Under the pieces are notes generated by a model. That model saw nothing but the letters and a program-made list of their open reading frames with translations, was not told the DNA's origin and searched no databases. Positions 1-11,519 of a stretch of DNA of 64,000 nucleotides are shown one piece after another; positions within the stretch are counted from its first letter, which is position 1, and every line of letters begins with the position of its first letter. Where the stretch lies: assembly GCA_020631735.1 (NCBI GenBank), contig CM036159.1, forward strand, positions 98,200,701 through 98,264,700, read 5' to 3'. Source of the DNA: Saccharum officinarum (taxonomy: Eukaryota > Streptophyta > Magnoliopsida > Poales > Poaceae). The position numbers and the translations under genes are program-made.

Positions 1-87
1 TGACAAAAGCTATACGAAATAAGCATATGCCGATAATAAGCAGCAACTATTTCGTACATAACAATGATAACAAGGTTCGGTACATAC

Positions 88-3000
88 CGCTCTGCGGAAC
101 GCAAACATCTCTTCTTGGCCAGACAATATTGCCACAAGGCCAGTCGTAGATGGTCCTAAGCCAACATTGCCTCCCGCTAAAACATCCCTCCTCAGCTTTG
201 TCCCTTCGGACTCGGTTTCGAACTGAAAACTGCATAGCATGACCATTGTGAAAACTCGCTCTCAATTCATGTGCAATTCAGATTCAGACTTCTACATTCC
301 ATTGTAGACGACCAGAAACAATATCCCCTAACAATCAATTAATCTCTTTTGTCATGGTATTTTGCTTTAGGCCTATGTAATTGTTGTAAACTCTTTAATG
401 GATGGCAGATCTTCTGCATTTGCTTTAAACAAAAGAAAGGGAAAAGACACAAACATTTTCTCCACAACAGCACCAGCATATATGACAAAGCTCACTGAGA
501 CATATTTCAGTTCATAGTGTTTGAAAAAACAGCCTTAAATGATCACGAAAGGGTTATCGAGTTACCTCTCTAAATCAAAAAGAGGTCCTTCCTCGGTTCC
601 TTGGAAAAGATCATCAATGGATGAGGCAGCTAGGCATATAAGGCGGCAGTGATGGTTGTACAACTCATCGATCAGAGTGATAAACCTTCTTGCCTAAATG
701 AGTCATGATATTAGCAACAGAGGGAAAACAAACTATTTCAGAAAGGTAGAGAGTAACAACTAACTAATGCACTGCCCATCAATTCAGATCTATCTAAAAA
801 ATTAACAAACGGACCTTTTCTCTTTCCTAACTTGCAATCTATATGTAAAGCTCTCCGACTCAATCAACATGTCATCTCCATCTTTCTATCCAAAATATTA
901 CTGTCTTGCTTTGCTAGTTTGCTACATCCTTCTAGAGATCCTTGCTCTTCAGCACTTCAAAATCATATTTTTACTTAGCATTTTATTTCTTGAGAACATA
1001 TTTCATTTGCTATACTTCTATAGGCTGATAGGCTCCAGTCCTGACTGCTACATTCCTGTTCCCTTCCACCTATTTTCTCTGCCCAAACAGACTGAAAGAA
1101 ACAGAAAAACCAGCACATGAAGACATACCTTGTCACGGATCTTCATACTCATAGCTGGAATTTCTGATATGAAAATTGTATGGTAGTTCCTAGCTATTGC
1201 TATATAATCTGCAGCTCCGACCTGAAAATTTAGTATAGGGGTGATCAATGCATTAGTGAAAGAGCTACTATGCTCTCAGATATAATAAAAAGCAGCTACT
1301 ATTGGGAAATATAAATTTATGTATTTGTCTAACATCAGCTATTGTGGAAGTAATAATATCAGCTATTCTGCAGTAATAATTTTTTCTTTCCATCTAACTT
1401 GAATTATAGACAGATGTGAAATGAGATTGAGATATTACTGGGCGACCGCATAGATACTCAAAGTCAAACCTTGCGACACCATTACAGCTTTGAGGAATCT
1501 CAATAGATCTGTCAACATGAGACTGAAGTTCATTTAGTTTTTATTTTCACAGGTGCAGAGATGCTTTATCAAATGGACAGACCTCCCAAACATTACAGGA
1601 ATGGTGACAGAAATAATATTTCCTCCTGATTGGTTAGTTATGTCATGCCACATGGCCTCATACATGCTGCGAGTGTCAGAAGTGGCAGGCCAAAAATAGT
1701 GAACCTGCCAACAATATAGAAGGTATGTAGTTAGATCAAGATTATAAACATAATATGATAGGTAATACAGGGAATAATAAATACAGCGGATAGTGAGTAA
1801 ATCTGCAGGTGCTTAGAAGAGGATATATCTAACAAGTTTATGTCAAGATATATAAATGCAAAATAGATCACATTGTGTAGATTAATAACTTTAACTTTAT
1901 ACCAGGATCTGAACTTACGTTATCACCATAAAGCCTAGAGATCAATATAGTCTTATTTCTTAAGGACCAGGATAACCACAAGGTTTGTCTCCATGGGGGG
2001 AAAAAGCAGCAAATTTGTACAGGCCAAGTGTCATAAATCTCCTACATTGTTATACAATTTGTTAACATGCTATGTCATCCCGTCATCCACCAGGGGTCAA
2101 TTCATGGGATTCATCCAGGTGCCCACCTCCTCCTAAATTGAATACTGATGCTCCTAACCAAATTTCTTAGAGTAAATAAAAAAATTAAGTAAACCTCAGT
2201 TGAGCCTTCTGTCGGAATTAGGCGGCGATAATCCTTTTCAGTACCCACAAGAATCTTATTGCAGTTTTCATCCAATTTTGATAATAACTCAAGGAAGATG
2301 TCCCTTTGCATCCCATCCTACAAATCAACAGAGAAAAGAATGAGATGATCATAATACGGTACTAAGGTATTTTAACTTGTAAAGGTCGTGAGAAAATGAT
2401 AACACATCTAATCCATAAATTAGAAAGAAAACAAAAAAACATTAACAAGGACCTGCCTGATTCAGATCTTCTGGTGCTTTATTACTGGTTGCCACAAGTA
2501 CTGTCCCTGTGCTTAACAACCTGCTTAGAATGCCAGAAAGTGCTACAACTGCAAAAACATCGATAGTCTGCAAAAATGCACGTGCTCAGTGTACTAAAAA
2601 ACACTAGGTTGCAGAGCATGTTTAATTAAGTATGACAATTCTAAAAGCTTAATAAATCATAAAGAAGTAGTAAGTACAAAGATGTACATGCAAGAGCATG
2701 TTTAAGTTCGATTCTTCCCAGATTCAACAAGATATTAAAGATTAGGTGTAAAAAGTTCCAGTAATGCTGATTCAAAAGAATTTTCCAGTAACACGTTAAC
2801 TTCAATAAAACTTATAGACAGGATGAAATTAAAATATTATGCTAGGTCATGGTGGTGGAACTAATCAATGCTATTTACCAACACCAATCTTCATTTTTCT
2901 TATGTCCCCAGTTTTAAAAGTAATCTAATAAGCAGCTGTTACGTACTAGGAAATGTCAATCCTCATTGTCAGATCAGGATGAAAAGAAGGCAAAAAGGCT

Positions 3001-4069
3001 TCAATCCTTGACACTTCAAAATTTAGGTACCTGTATCTCATCAAAGCATAGAATGCTTGCTCCAGTTTTATTTGCCTGTCTATCAACCAAAAACTTGTCA
3101 GCAACTGCCAAAAGGATGTGCTTTTCCTGTGTCTGTTGTTTGTACTTCTCTTCACCAATCAACCACTCCTTAATTTTCACATCAAAGGGAAGGCTTGATA
3201 TCCAACTGAAAGCACTTGAGTGAATAGATTTGTCATCATCACGTCTCTTCCATACATCATGCATATGATCATGTATTTCAAGCATGGCCTGCATCAAAGG
3301 GTACTCTAGTCTTATGCAAGTCCTTGGCAACAAGGTCACAATTAAAATAATATAACTAAAAAGTTAATTTATAGTGTTATGTTAATGCCAACTTGCCAAG
3401 CCACACCTGTGTAAATGAGTTCAGACAGATGTGTGTGTGCCCGAGTATGCTACCATGACAGCTAACAGATACAGTTGAGACAGTATCGATCTACTATGCT
3501 AGCCATCTTCAATCAAATAAATTGATCTTCAGGTACAATAGCTAAATCAGATTACAACTGAATGACTGAACAGTCATTGGTATTTGTAAATAGCAGAGAA
3601 TTTACCTCATGAAAGTGAAACCTCCTCCTGTGTTTGATGACACCTTCAGTGGCCCCATAGAACATGTCCATCAACATTGTCTTCCCTATGTATAGTTGTG
3701 CCTTGAGATTAGTACAAGTGACAGAATAATATTTCAGAAAACGTAAAATATCAGCACGGTTACTTGCTCACGTTAGTTTCATAAATGTAGGGCAATGGCC
3801 CAATAGAAGCATTTTACCCCTCATTTTTAGGCCAGCTGGAAAAAAAAAAACTAATGGACAGAACGGAACCAATAAGGCTAGAAATTGCTTCTTTTGAGCA
3901 TGTGCAAGAATCAGGTAGCTTACCACTTCCAACATTTCCATAGAGATACAATCCTTTAGGAGCAACAGGAGCGACTGGTCTATGGCCTACCAAGGTATCT
4001 AGTTTCTTCTCTCGGTTCAGGTACGAGACCCACTTACCAACTCCAGGTTCTATGTTTCCTCTTCTTCTC
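88..4069 (-). CDS. AFG1: AFG1-like AAA ATPase (ZapE/LACE1 family), partial, ten exons
   Basis: Ten exons on the minus strand (4069-3924, 3685-3606, 3288-3031, 2567-2457, 2317-2195, 1704-1583, 1508-1439, 1221-1129, 693-566, 229-88) join in frame into an AFG1-type P-loop ATPase. Visible motifs are Walker A GNVGSGKT, split across the first intron seen, Walker B ILCFDEIQ, and the sensor-like stretch VLVATSNKAPEDL. In yeast and animals AFG1/LACE1 is a mitochondrial inner-membrane ATPase that assists turnover of respiratory-chain subunits; the same role in plants is inferred. All junctions are GT-AG except the donor after 2457, which reads CAG|GCAGGT; using the nearby GT instead would add four bases and break the frame. 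The last exon should lie left of base 1. No N-terminal exon was found between 4070 and the HEMD gene, where MULE and other transposon DNA begins, so the gene is either interrupted or has a very long intron. Confidence 0.9.
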
Positions 4070-4246
4070 CTGGGTTTAATCAACAAAATACAGGTTAGAA
4101 AAAACCAGCATAGTCCATTTCTTGTATAAAGCAACTAAAAATCTGGAATGCTTAGATGTATTGCTATGCATATTTAGCTGTTAATATTATTGCAGGAGTT
4201 GGGAGTAATAGCAGTGCTCCATCCCATGGATGGTTTCAACATAACA

Positions 4247-4346
4247 NNNNNNNNNNNNNNNNNNNNNNNNNNNNNNNNNNNNNNNNNNNNNNNNNNNNNN
4301 NNNNNNNNNNNNNNNNNNNNNNNNNNNNNNNNNNNNNNNNNNNNNN
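4247..4346. other. assembly gap (100 N)
   Basis: Exactly 100 unknown bases separate the upstream flank of the AFG1-like exons from the MULE transposase remnant. The round number suggests a placeholder of unknown true length, so distance and continuity across it are not reliable. Confidence 0.98.
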
Positions 4347-4416
4347 TGTTTGTGACACGGGTTTGCAGATGTGTAAGAAATCATTGTACAACCATAAAAA
4401 TTTAATATTGAGAAGG

Positions 4417-5520
4417 AAATGCTTTTCAATACGATGTCTGAGATGAAGTTGTTCCTTTAGGACTATGCTGTGTATCATCATAGGCCTTACACGGTTCAAC
4501 ATTCTGACAAGGAGGTAAAATTCCACATATTATGTAAGACTGGATTCCCGTGCTCGTGGAAGTTGAATGCACGAAAGAGGCGGAGTGATGGTAAGTGGAA
4601 GGTAACTTCAGTGGAACAGCCACACAGATGCCAGACTAATGAGGGTAAAAGGTACCATCCGCAGTTGACGGCTCGGTACCTAGCCCGTCGTATATTGGGT
4701 CTTGTAGATAAGGACAACGACGTATCGGTGTCTTTCTTGCAGGAGACCATAGTCACATTTGTTGGGTATGAGGTCACGTATGGAAAGGTTGGCGGGCAAA
4801 GCAAATGCCCTGGCAATTCGCTGGGGTAGCTGGGAGGAAGCCTATAACAGGGTTCCACGCATTTTGTGTGCGATGGAACACTTCAACCCTGGCATGAGAT
4901 CGTTCATATACACAAGAGGGTTGTATCTTCAGAACCCGTTGAGGCATATCTGTACCGTGTGTGTTCTGGTATTTCGATCAGTGTAAACATGCATTTCAGT
5001 ATTGTCGGCCAGTTGTTCTTGTTGACGGCATGTTCCTCACCGGCAAATACAGGGACACATTGATGATGGCTGCTGTTGTAGACCCAGAGAACCAAATAGT
5101 GTCAATGGCTTTTGCTTTGGCGGAGGGGAAAATAATGATTCATGGTCATGGTTTATGCGTCTGCTCCGTGTTCATGTGCTTGGCCCTTTCTCGCACCATT
5201 TGTCTGATTTCGGACCGTCACATTGGAATTCTTAATGCAGCCGTTGAACACATTGATGGTCACCCGCCCCTAGTGCACTGTTGGTGCATGCGGCATTTTG
5301 CCGCCAATTTCTGGCGGCGTCAACGCAAGAAGGATGTGGCTGACAAGTAAAAGGAGTTTTGTAATAAACGTACGGAACGTGAGTTCAACGAGACTATGGC
5401 AGAACTAGAGAAGATGCTCAACCAAGCTGGCAAGGCATGGTTAGACCAGCAGATGGAAAATAAAGCCAAGTGGGCATTAGCATATGATAAGGGCGGCTTC
5501 CGGTACGGCATCATGACAAC
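4417..5520 (+). pseudogene. Mutator-like (MULE/MuDR) transposase, broken and truncated
   Basis: Translated fragments in several frames give an N-terminal MuDR DNA-binding region (around 4450-4800, with KTGFPCSWKL and EQPHRCQ) followed by the DDE core: VLVDGMFLTGKYRDTLMMAA (first catalytic Asp, about 5020) and LISDRHIGILNAA (second Asp, about 5210). The WCMRHFAANFW stretch typical of MULE transposases follows at about 5285. Frame changes occur near 4790, 4860-4960, 5130 and 5190, and a TAA stop lies at 5348-5350 inside the core. The similarity stops at about 5515, just after GIMTTN, so the rest of the core and the SWIM zinc finger are missing. No terminal inverted repeats were identified. The element lies upstream of the AFG1-like exons and may have interrupted that gene. 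It cannot encode a functional transposase. Confidence 0.85.
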
Positions 5521-6180
5521 AAATCAACTCACGATACGAGTCCTCCATCTAATAACACGAAATGATTTCTACAGAAAACACATATCACTTATATAATGTA
5601 CAATATCAATACGATTAAAACTAATATAACTTTACTAACTACATTAACCAAACATACTACAACGATGGACGCAGAGAAGGGGTGGCCAGAACAAGGTCCG
5701 ACGATGGGCCGGTAGCCGACGGGGAGGTGCCCTAGGCGGGACGGGCGCCGAGGGGAGGGGAGCTCGGTCCTGGGGCGGGGACGGGGACGGGCGCCGAGGG
5801 GAGGGACGGGGACGGGCGCTGCGGGAAATGGAATGGATGAATGGCCAAAAACAAGAAGTGCCCGGGTTTTTAAATGGGCGGACTTGTACCCCGCCATGAT
5901 TCATGGCGGGTTAGGGGTACCCCGCCGTGATACATGGCAGGGTACTTCTTTCCACGCTGGCCTACAGCGTGCCACGTGGAACATGTACCCGCCACCATGC
6001 ATGGCGGGGTTCAGTGCATTTGCCCCGCCTTGCATGGTGGCGGGGCCAAACGGGTTATATTTAAAAAAAATTCAAATGCGGGTTAAATTTAAAATTTGTT
6101 TCAAATTTGGGCTAAAAATAAAAAAAATTCTCGGCAGTAAGAGCCAAGGTAGCTCTCTGTTACATCAACTACTGTAATAA
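5521..6180. other. GC-rich non-coding DNA with palindrome cluster, MULE-associated
   Basis: After the transposase similarity ends, an AT-rich stretch passes into a G-rich block (5690-5830) and then a cluster of palindromes (5888-6047). Open frames on both strands are low-complexity products of GC content and match no family I know. The position next to the truncated MULE suggests it belongs to the same element; this is inference. Confidence 0.4.
5888..6047. repeat. four near-palindromes of the type CCCGCCATG...CATGGCGGG
   Basis: Four dyads lie at 5890-5910 (perfect 10-base arms CCCGCCATGA / TCATGGCGGG around one base), about 5917-5945, 5987-6010 and 6021-6047. Each centres on a CATG and has GC arms. 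The spacing is irregular (roughly 30, 70 and 35 bases), so this is a dispersed palindrome cluster and not a tandem array. Each could form a short hairpin in RNA. Confidence 0.8.
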
Positions 6181-6549
6181 TCTATCTTTTCCTCTGTGGA
6201 TCAGTCGGGGGTTATCGGTTATGCTACTTGCTCCAAAGATGGAAGAATAAGATGGAGTGGTTATATACCACACACCACTAAATCGTAGTAGGATTAGCTA
6301 GCTAGTATTAGATTACTCGTACGTAGTAGTCATTAGTCAATGCATTTTGCAACAACTAATCGCGCGCGCCATATAAACGTAGCAAGTGTCAACCTAGTCG
6401 CTACGCGCACTTCCTAAGCACGTACACAAACACAAGTTGTGTATAGCACGAGAGTGTAGCGATAAGATAAACCGGGAGCCAGCACGCATGGCATCCGATC
6501 CCAAGCCAAATTAGAGAACAACTTCATGATTATTCACTGCTGCACGTTC
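6181..6549. other. non-coding, nothing recognised
   Basis: AT-rich DNA with no open frame of interest and no recognised repeat. It separates the MULE-associated block from the CACTA-like element. Confidence 0.6.
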
Positions 6550-6652
6550 GGCCTTTAGTTCTGGGCCTAAAGGGCCTCTAGTCCCGGTTCTAGAGCCGGG
6601 ACTAAGAAATCGGGACTAAAGGTCCCAGCCTTTAGTCCCGGGTACACATAAC

Positions 6653-8541
6653 TGAAAACTCTATGTTTGGTGTTGGTAATTAATGACAATGCCTAAGTAC
6701 TAATCTTATGTCTAAGTTGTATATAGCATATGAGGATTAGTACAGTCCAAGGTTGGTGGCAAGACGGACATGGTGATCATGATGGCCACACTTAGATTTG
6801 GACGCAACCTTACGTGATCAAGACAAAGGTATATGCTTAAGGGTTGTGTTTTAGTAACCAAGACACCTAGTGGGTGTGGTTACATTATAAGATAGATAGT
6901 CGTACTATAAAGAGGGGAATGACGCGGCTATTGAACTCCTAAGTGCCTCTAGGTGTGCATTTCATAATCATATGCATTTGGATAGAACTAATATCGCCTC
7001 GAAAAATGATTGTGAAAATGCTAACACACTCACACATGACGAGATCACTTTGTGCTGTGTAGCACATTTGCAAAGGTGGTGGAGTTTGAGCGGTAGAGAG
7101 GGTTTGGGGTCCTCTCTCCCTCCCGCCGAGCTTGCGATGCGGGATTCATGCGTTTTCAAGGAGTTGAAACGACTATTTTCCACTACGCCGGAAGTCGGAA
7201 AAGAAACGGAGACGAACAGAGGTCACAGAGGTGACCGGACGCAGTCTCTGTTTGATTGGACGCGTCCGGTCAGTGTTCAGCGTCTGCGCGTGTTTCTGTT
7301 TTTGATCGGACGCGGTGGCGCGTCCGGTCACTGTCGACCGGACGAGTCCGGTCGTTCATGGAGCTTACTGGACTCCAACCGGACGCTAGCACTGTGGCGT
7401 CCGGTCAGTTCTGCAGCGCGTCCGGTCGCTGTTTCGTTGTGCGCTGCTCAGGCTTAACCAGCGCGTCCGGTTGAGCTTCGCGCGTCCGGTCGTTGCGTGG
7501 AGCGCGTCCGGTCGATGGTTCACGAGCGTAGTCGCTGTGTGATCGGCGCATCTGGTCAGTTTGACCAGCGCGTCCGGTCAGCGCGACTTCGGCTGTTTCA
7601 AGTTTCTAACGGCTATATTCGAAGGGGTACGTCTATAAATACTCGTTGGCCGGCTCAAGGCTCTATCTCTTGAACATTTTGACATACTTGTGAGCACTTT
7701 GAGCTAAGCAACTCCCCTCTCACTCATCTCTCTTGCTTCTTTGAATATTCAAAGTGAGATTGAGTGATCCAAGTGCATTTGTATTGTGAGATTGCATCTA
7801 GTTGGCACTTAGTGGTTGATTTGCTGCGGGATTCTTGTTTCTCTTGGTGGTTGCCGCCACCTAGACGGCTTGGAGCAGCTTGGAGGCGTTGGCAAGAGTT
7901 GATGATTGTTCTTAGCCACCTTCGGTGATTGTGAGGGGTTTGTGCCTACCTCGGTGAAGCGCCAAAGGCAACGTTAGTGAATTACTCGTGTCATTTGCAA
8001 CCTTTTTGCCATTTGGTAGGTTCTTGTGGCGCCTTTTAAGAGGCTCGGTGTGTGACCGATTAGCCACCGAACCACGTGGTGAAGAGGGACACAACGGGGA
8101 CTAGCGTGCTGGCAAGCACGTGAACCTCGGGATAAATCTTCGTGTCATCACTTTCATATTGTGATTGATTGATCCCGATGTTCGGTTTTCTTGGTATTCA
8201 TTGTTGATCATATTGGTTGGCTCAATACTTCGCCCCTCGGTGAAACTCTCCTAACTCAACTCCGCATTACTTTCTTAGTTATCTTTGCTAGCTAGTTAGC
8301 TTTGCTAGAGTAACTCCTTTTGTGTAGCTTGCTAGTTATAGTTGTAGTTACCTTCTCGGTTTGACTTGTACGGTTGAGTGCAAATACTAGAATTATGAAT
8401 TGGTTAGGTGGCTTGCAAACACCCCGTAGGCTAAGCAAAATTCGCATCTCGCTACTTGTTATATTGATAAACTTGTTTAGCTTGTCTTTGTAGAAATTTT
8501 TAAAAAGGCTATTCACCCCCTCTAGCCATCAAGACCTTTCA
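6653..8541 (+). mobile_element. solo LTR of a Sirevirus-type Copia element with TSD
   Basis: A 1889-base LTR starting TGAAAACTC and ending GACCTTTCA is flanked by the perfect 5-base target duplication ATAAC (6648-6652 and 8542-8546). No internal retroviral region is present, so it is a solo LTR left by LTR-LTR recombination. Between about 7230 and 7580 it holds many GCGTCCGGTC / GACCGGACGC units, then a TATA box and a pyrimidine-rich stretch. It belongs to the same family as the LTR at 34201-36627: both share the TTTGGT..TTGGTAATT start, the TTCCACTACGCCGGAAGT block and the CCGGTC units. Confidence 0.85.
7634..7641 (+). promoter_or_regulatory. TATA box of the solo LTR
   Basis: TATAAATA lies directly downstream of the GCGTCCGGTC repeats, the usual U3 promoter layout of the LTR. 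It could still drive read-through transcription into the CACTA-like DNA. Confidence 0.6.
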
Positions 8542-9039
8542 ATAACCGGGACTAAAGCTCATCCTCGGGTAAAAAAATAAATGAAATTCTAGAGGCCTCT
8601 CCTGTGGTGCGTGATAATCGAACTCAGGACCTCTCACCTCGCGCGTAGATTCCTTACCAACTCAACTGAACACAACATGTGATAAAGTCCTTTGCGCTCT
8701 TTCTTTTGATTTGACTCATGGGGGACCTTTAGTCCCGGGTCGGAGACCTTTAGTCCCGGTTCGTAACACCAACCGGGATTAAAAGGTCACCCTTTAGTTC
8801 CGGTTGGTATTACCAATCGGGACTAAAAGTTAGAGGACCTTTAGTCCCAGTTCGTAATACCAACCGGGACTAAAAGATGACTTTTAGTCCCAGTTGGTGT
8901 TACGAACCGGGACTAAAAGTGGTCCGGCCGTTGGGCAGGGTACCAACTAGGACTAAAGTCGTTTTTTGTCCCGGACATAAATTTCGCCGGGACTAATACC
9001 CATTTTGGATATCGACGAAAGGTCTGTTCTCTAGTAGTG

Positions 9040-10279
9040 ATTGTGAACCCTTTTTTGTGGCAAAACATCCTTTTAGCAAACAGCTTCATTGGTGAAACTT
9101 CTTAAAACATACTGAAGTAGGGTAAAGCTGAAAATAGTAGCTTTTTATAGTTTCATCTTCCACATATGGTCCACGGTATGGACGAAGGCCTGATTTGCCC
9201 CCGCTCGGGAAGGGAGCGCCCGTGCACGATCGCCAAGGGCAGGATTGCCAGGGACATGGTTGCCGGGGCATAACCGCCGAGGGCAACCTGTCGGGGAGAC
9301 GTAGCCGTTGTGGGTGTGGTGCTGGGGTGGGAGGGCGCGGGTCCTCAGGACACGGGGCCTCAGGGATACAACACGCAAGCTCAGTCGGGGCACGACCACT
9401 GCCATGGCTCGCAACCGTTGGGGCGCATCGGGGCTCGTAGCCTCCCGGGTGTGGCCACCGAGTGGGCATCGGCATCGGAAAGACAGCGGATGAAGAAAGA
9501 GAGAGGGTCATGGGGAGATGAGAAAAAGAAAAGAAAAGAAAAGAAAAGAAAAGGGCAGTATAATTATTTTATGTTTATTGTGTGAAGCAGTTTTGCCAAA
9601 CGAAATTCTAAAATAGTTTTACACTTTTCCTATACTTCAGTCGCCTGAATTTTGTGTTCAAGCGATGTTCTATGATGAATTTTACGATGTTCACGTAGTA
9701 TACATGTGATGTTCTATGATGTATTTTGCGATGTTCACGTACATACGACAATCGCCTGAATGTGTGTTTGTTGTTCAGACGACGTATAGTGATGTTCGCG
9801 TAATGTACATGTAATGTTCTATGATGTATTTTGTGATATTCGCAGTATACACGTGATGTCCTATGGCTACCGTCTGAAGAAAAGTCTATATTTCAGGCGC
9901 CTAAAATAAAACAAATCCCGTAGTTTTAGATTTGGCGAGAAAGATGCGGGAAAAAAAAGAAATGACTCCGATATGAAGCTGTGTTGTGCCTTAATTTCCT
10001 CGTCGTGCTGCTTGCGCCTGGTGGTCCCTCTCCCTGGAGATGGGATGGATAGGTTTCAGCTCAGCCTCCATTGGACGTGCAGCTGCTGACGGTGACGGCT
10101 CTCCTGGACCCTCACTTCCTCACCGTGCACATTGCATTGGTGATGCAGATGACGGTACAACACGTATACATATACGTACATACAGCTAGAAAGATATCTA
10201 CTAGTACGAACGAAAGCCATGCAATCATTAAAGTAAGGTAGCTTTTGTATCTTCTTACTAGGGACGTTTATGCTGTCAA
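9040..10279. other. non-coding: GC-rich patch and degenerate tandem repeats
   Basis: A GC-rich patch (9175-9490) gives low-complexity open frames on both strands with no recognisable family. At 9532-9553 there is a short AAAAG tandem run. The block at 9660-9870 contains diverged repeats (separate entry). The remainder to 10279 shows nothing I can support as a gene. Confidence 0.5.
9660..9870. repeat. degenerate local repeat, GATGTTCTATGATGTATTTT type
   Basis: The unit GATGTTCTATGATG(A/T)ATTTT followed by a GATGTTC(A/G)CGTA-like stretch recurs about three times, at roughly 9664, 9709 and 9818 for the first part, with 45 to 110 bases between copies. The block is bounded by TCGCCTGAA (about 9640) and TTCAGGCGCCT (about 9893), which are partly complementary and may be degenerate inverted ends of a small DNA element. 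Confidence 0.5.
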
Positions 10280-10442
10280 CCCGAATAGTACCATCGTCTT
10301 ACAGTCCAATCATCGACAACTAGCTCAAAAGATTCATCTCGTGCAACTAAACCTACATACTACTTCATGCATGGGTCCAAAGATTGATGTGATGGAGAGA
10401 GAGTGAAAAAATTTCAACTGGAGTGCTTCTAAACAAGGCCTA
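10280..10442. mobile_element. diverged MITE fragment, same family as 11282-11768
   Basis: Blocks such as CTCAAAAGATTCATCTCGTG, CATGCATGGGTCCAAAGATT and the terminal CTAAACAAGGCC match the layout of the abundant grass MITE seen again at 11282-11768. It is shortened, and no target duplication was recognised. Confidence 0.5.
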
Positions 10443-11281
10443 GGATCGGTTGTCCGTCCATCTCCAGCGTCTTGGCACGGCGACACGGCACCTACAAGTA
10501 CTAGGAGTACTCAGCTCCGGTAGTGTAGTAGCCTGCTGTGCTGTACGTACTGGACAGTGGACACAGCACAGCCCCTGCTTGGGCCAGCTTTTCCGGACTC
10601 GATCGGCTTCAATTCCATCGCTGCCATGTTCCGCCAACAGCTCATATTCTGAGCTAGCTACTGTTCTCACACTCCGAAGCCTCCTCGTTGCCCAGTGCCG
10701 AAACTGCCAACAACAACAACAACAATCAACAACCGCGGGTAGGTCGTCGGGCAAGAAAGACACTCCTATATCTTCGGACTACGCGAAGAAACGGCAGGCA
10801 GGCATGCAGCTGATCGATGTCCCCAACTCCAACTCCGACTCCAACTCCAAGTCTCCAACCTTGAGTCCTTGAGATCTGGCCAATTTCCAACCGGCGTCAG
10901 GTAGCAGCGGCTCGCCTGGTAGTCTCCACCGTACGCGACGTGTGAACCACCAACAACAGGAAGAGTGATCATCAGTCTAGAGAATCTCGTCGCCTCCGCT
11001 CTTGACTCTTCTCGGTCGAGCTTGATTAGCTCTTGTAATATAAAAAAAACACTACTAGTATTTCTTTTTTAAAAAAAAACACAACTGGCAATAAAATAAA
11101 AGCAAATGCGTTGCATTGGTCAGGCCGTGCTAATCTATGTACGTGGCAGGCTGGCATCCCAGGTAATTTAGTAGAATCTACCATTCTTAATTAATTTAAG
11201 CATTCCTCGTGGTACCAGTAGCTTAATATTCGCAGTTAAACAACACCAACTCTAGTACTCCACACCTTTGCGCCCGCTAAC
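10443..11281. other. non-coding, no supported gene
   Basis: Contains a (CAA)n run near 10711 and a 140-codon open frame on the plus strand (10450-10872) rich in Ser, Gln and Asn repeats. That frame matches no family I know, has a frame of similar length antisense to it, and shows no splice or domain evidence. I do not call a gene here. Confidence 0.4.
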
Positions 11282-11518
11282 AAGGGTTTGATGAGTTCCA
11301 AAATATTTCGCGAAAAAACAGTAGATTTTCTGTCACATCGAATCTTTGACACATGCATAGAGCATTAAATATAGATAAAAAATAAAACTAATTACACAGT
11401 TTAGAAAAAATGGACGAGATGAATCTTTTAAGCCTAATTAAGCCATAATTAAACACTAATTACCAAATAACAATGGAAAGTGCTACAGTAAAATTTCACA
11501 AAATATTTCAGTAACTAA
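11282..11518. mobile_element. grass MITE, first member of a head-to-head pair
   Basis: A 240-base element with the blocks TCACATCGAATCTTTGACAC, GCATTAAATATAGAT, GACGAGATGAATCTTTTAAG and AAAGTGCTACAGTAAAATTT in the order of a very common grass MITE family. It is followed immediately by a second copy in the opposite orientation. I do not assign a superfamily. Confidence 0.65.
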
Positions 11519-11519
11519 G

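Larger units (their letters stand above)
6550..9039 (+). mobile_element. CACTA-like non-autonomous element, split by a solo LTR
   Basis: Two arms (6550-6647 and 8547-9039) carry many copies of the subterminal repeat TTTAGTCCCGG and its complement CCGGGACTAAA, in alternating orientation. The right edge reads CTCTAGTAGTG (to 9039), which is CACTACTAGAG from the other strand, as expected of a CACTA terminus. I did not find a matching left CACTA end, so the left border is approximate and the element may be truncated. No transposase is present. A solo Sirevirus LTR interrupts the repeats at 6653-8541. The alternating repeats between about 8720 and 8930 would fold into a series of hairpins. Confidence 0.6.

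Noticed and set aside
3016..3223. Plus-strand frame over AFG1 exon 3288-3031
   Set aside because: Antisense to a confidently assigned exon.
9086..9585. Overlapping frames of 60-141 codons on both strands
   Set aside because: GC-rich, Pro/Gly/Arg-rich translations without family match; could be a captured fragment but nothing supports coding.
10440..10972. Open frames on both strands, candidate gene or missing AFG1 exon
   Set aside because: No similarity to AFG1 N-termini that I can see, no splice context, composition driven by CAA and Ser repeats.
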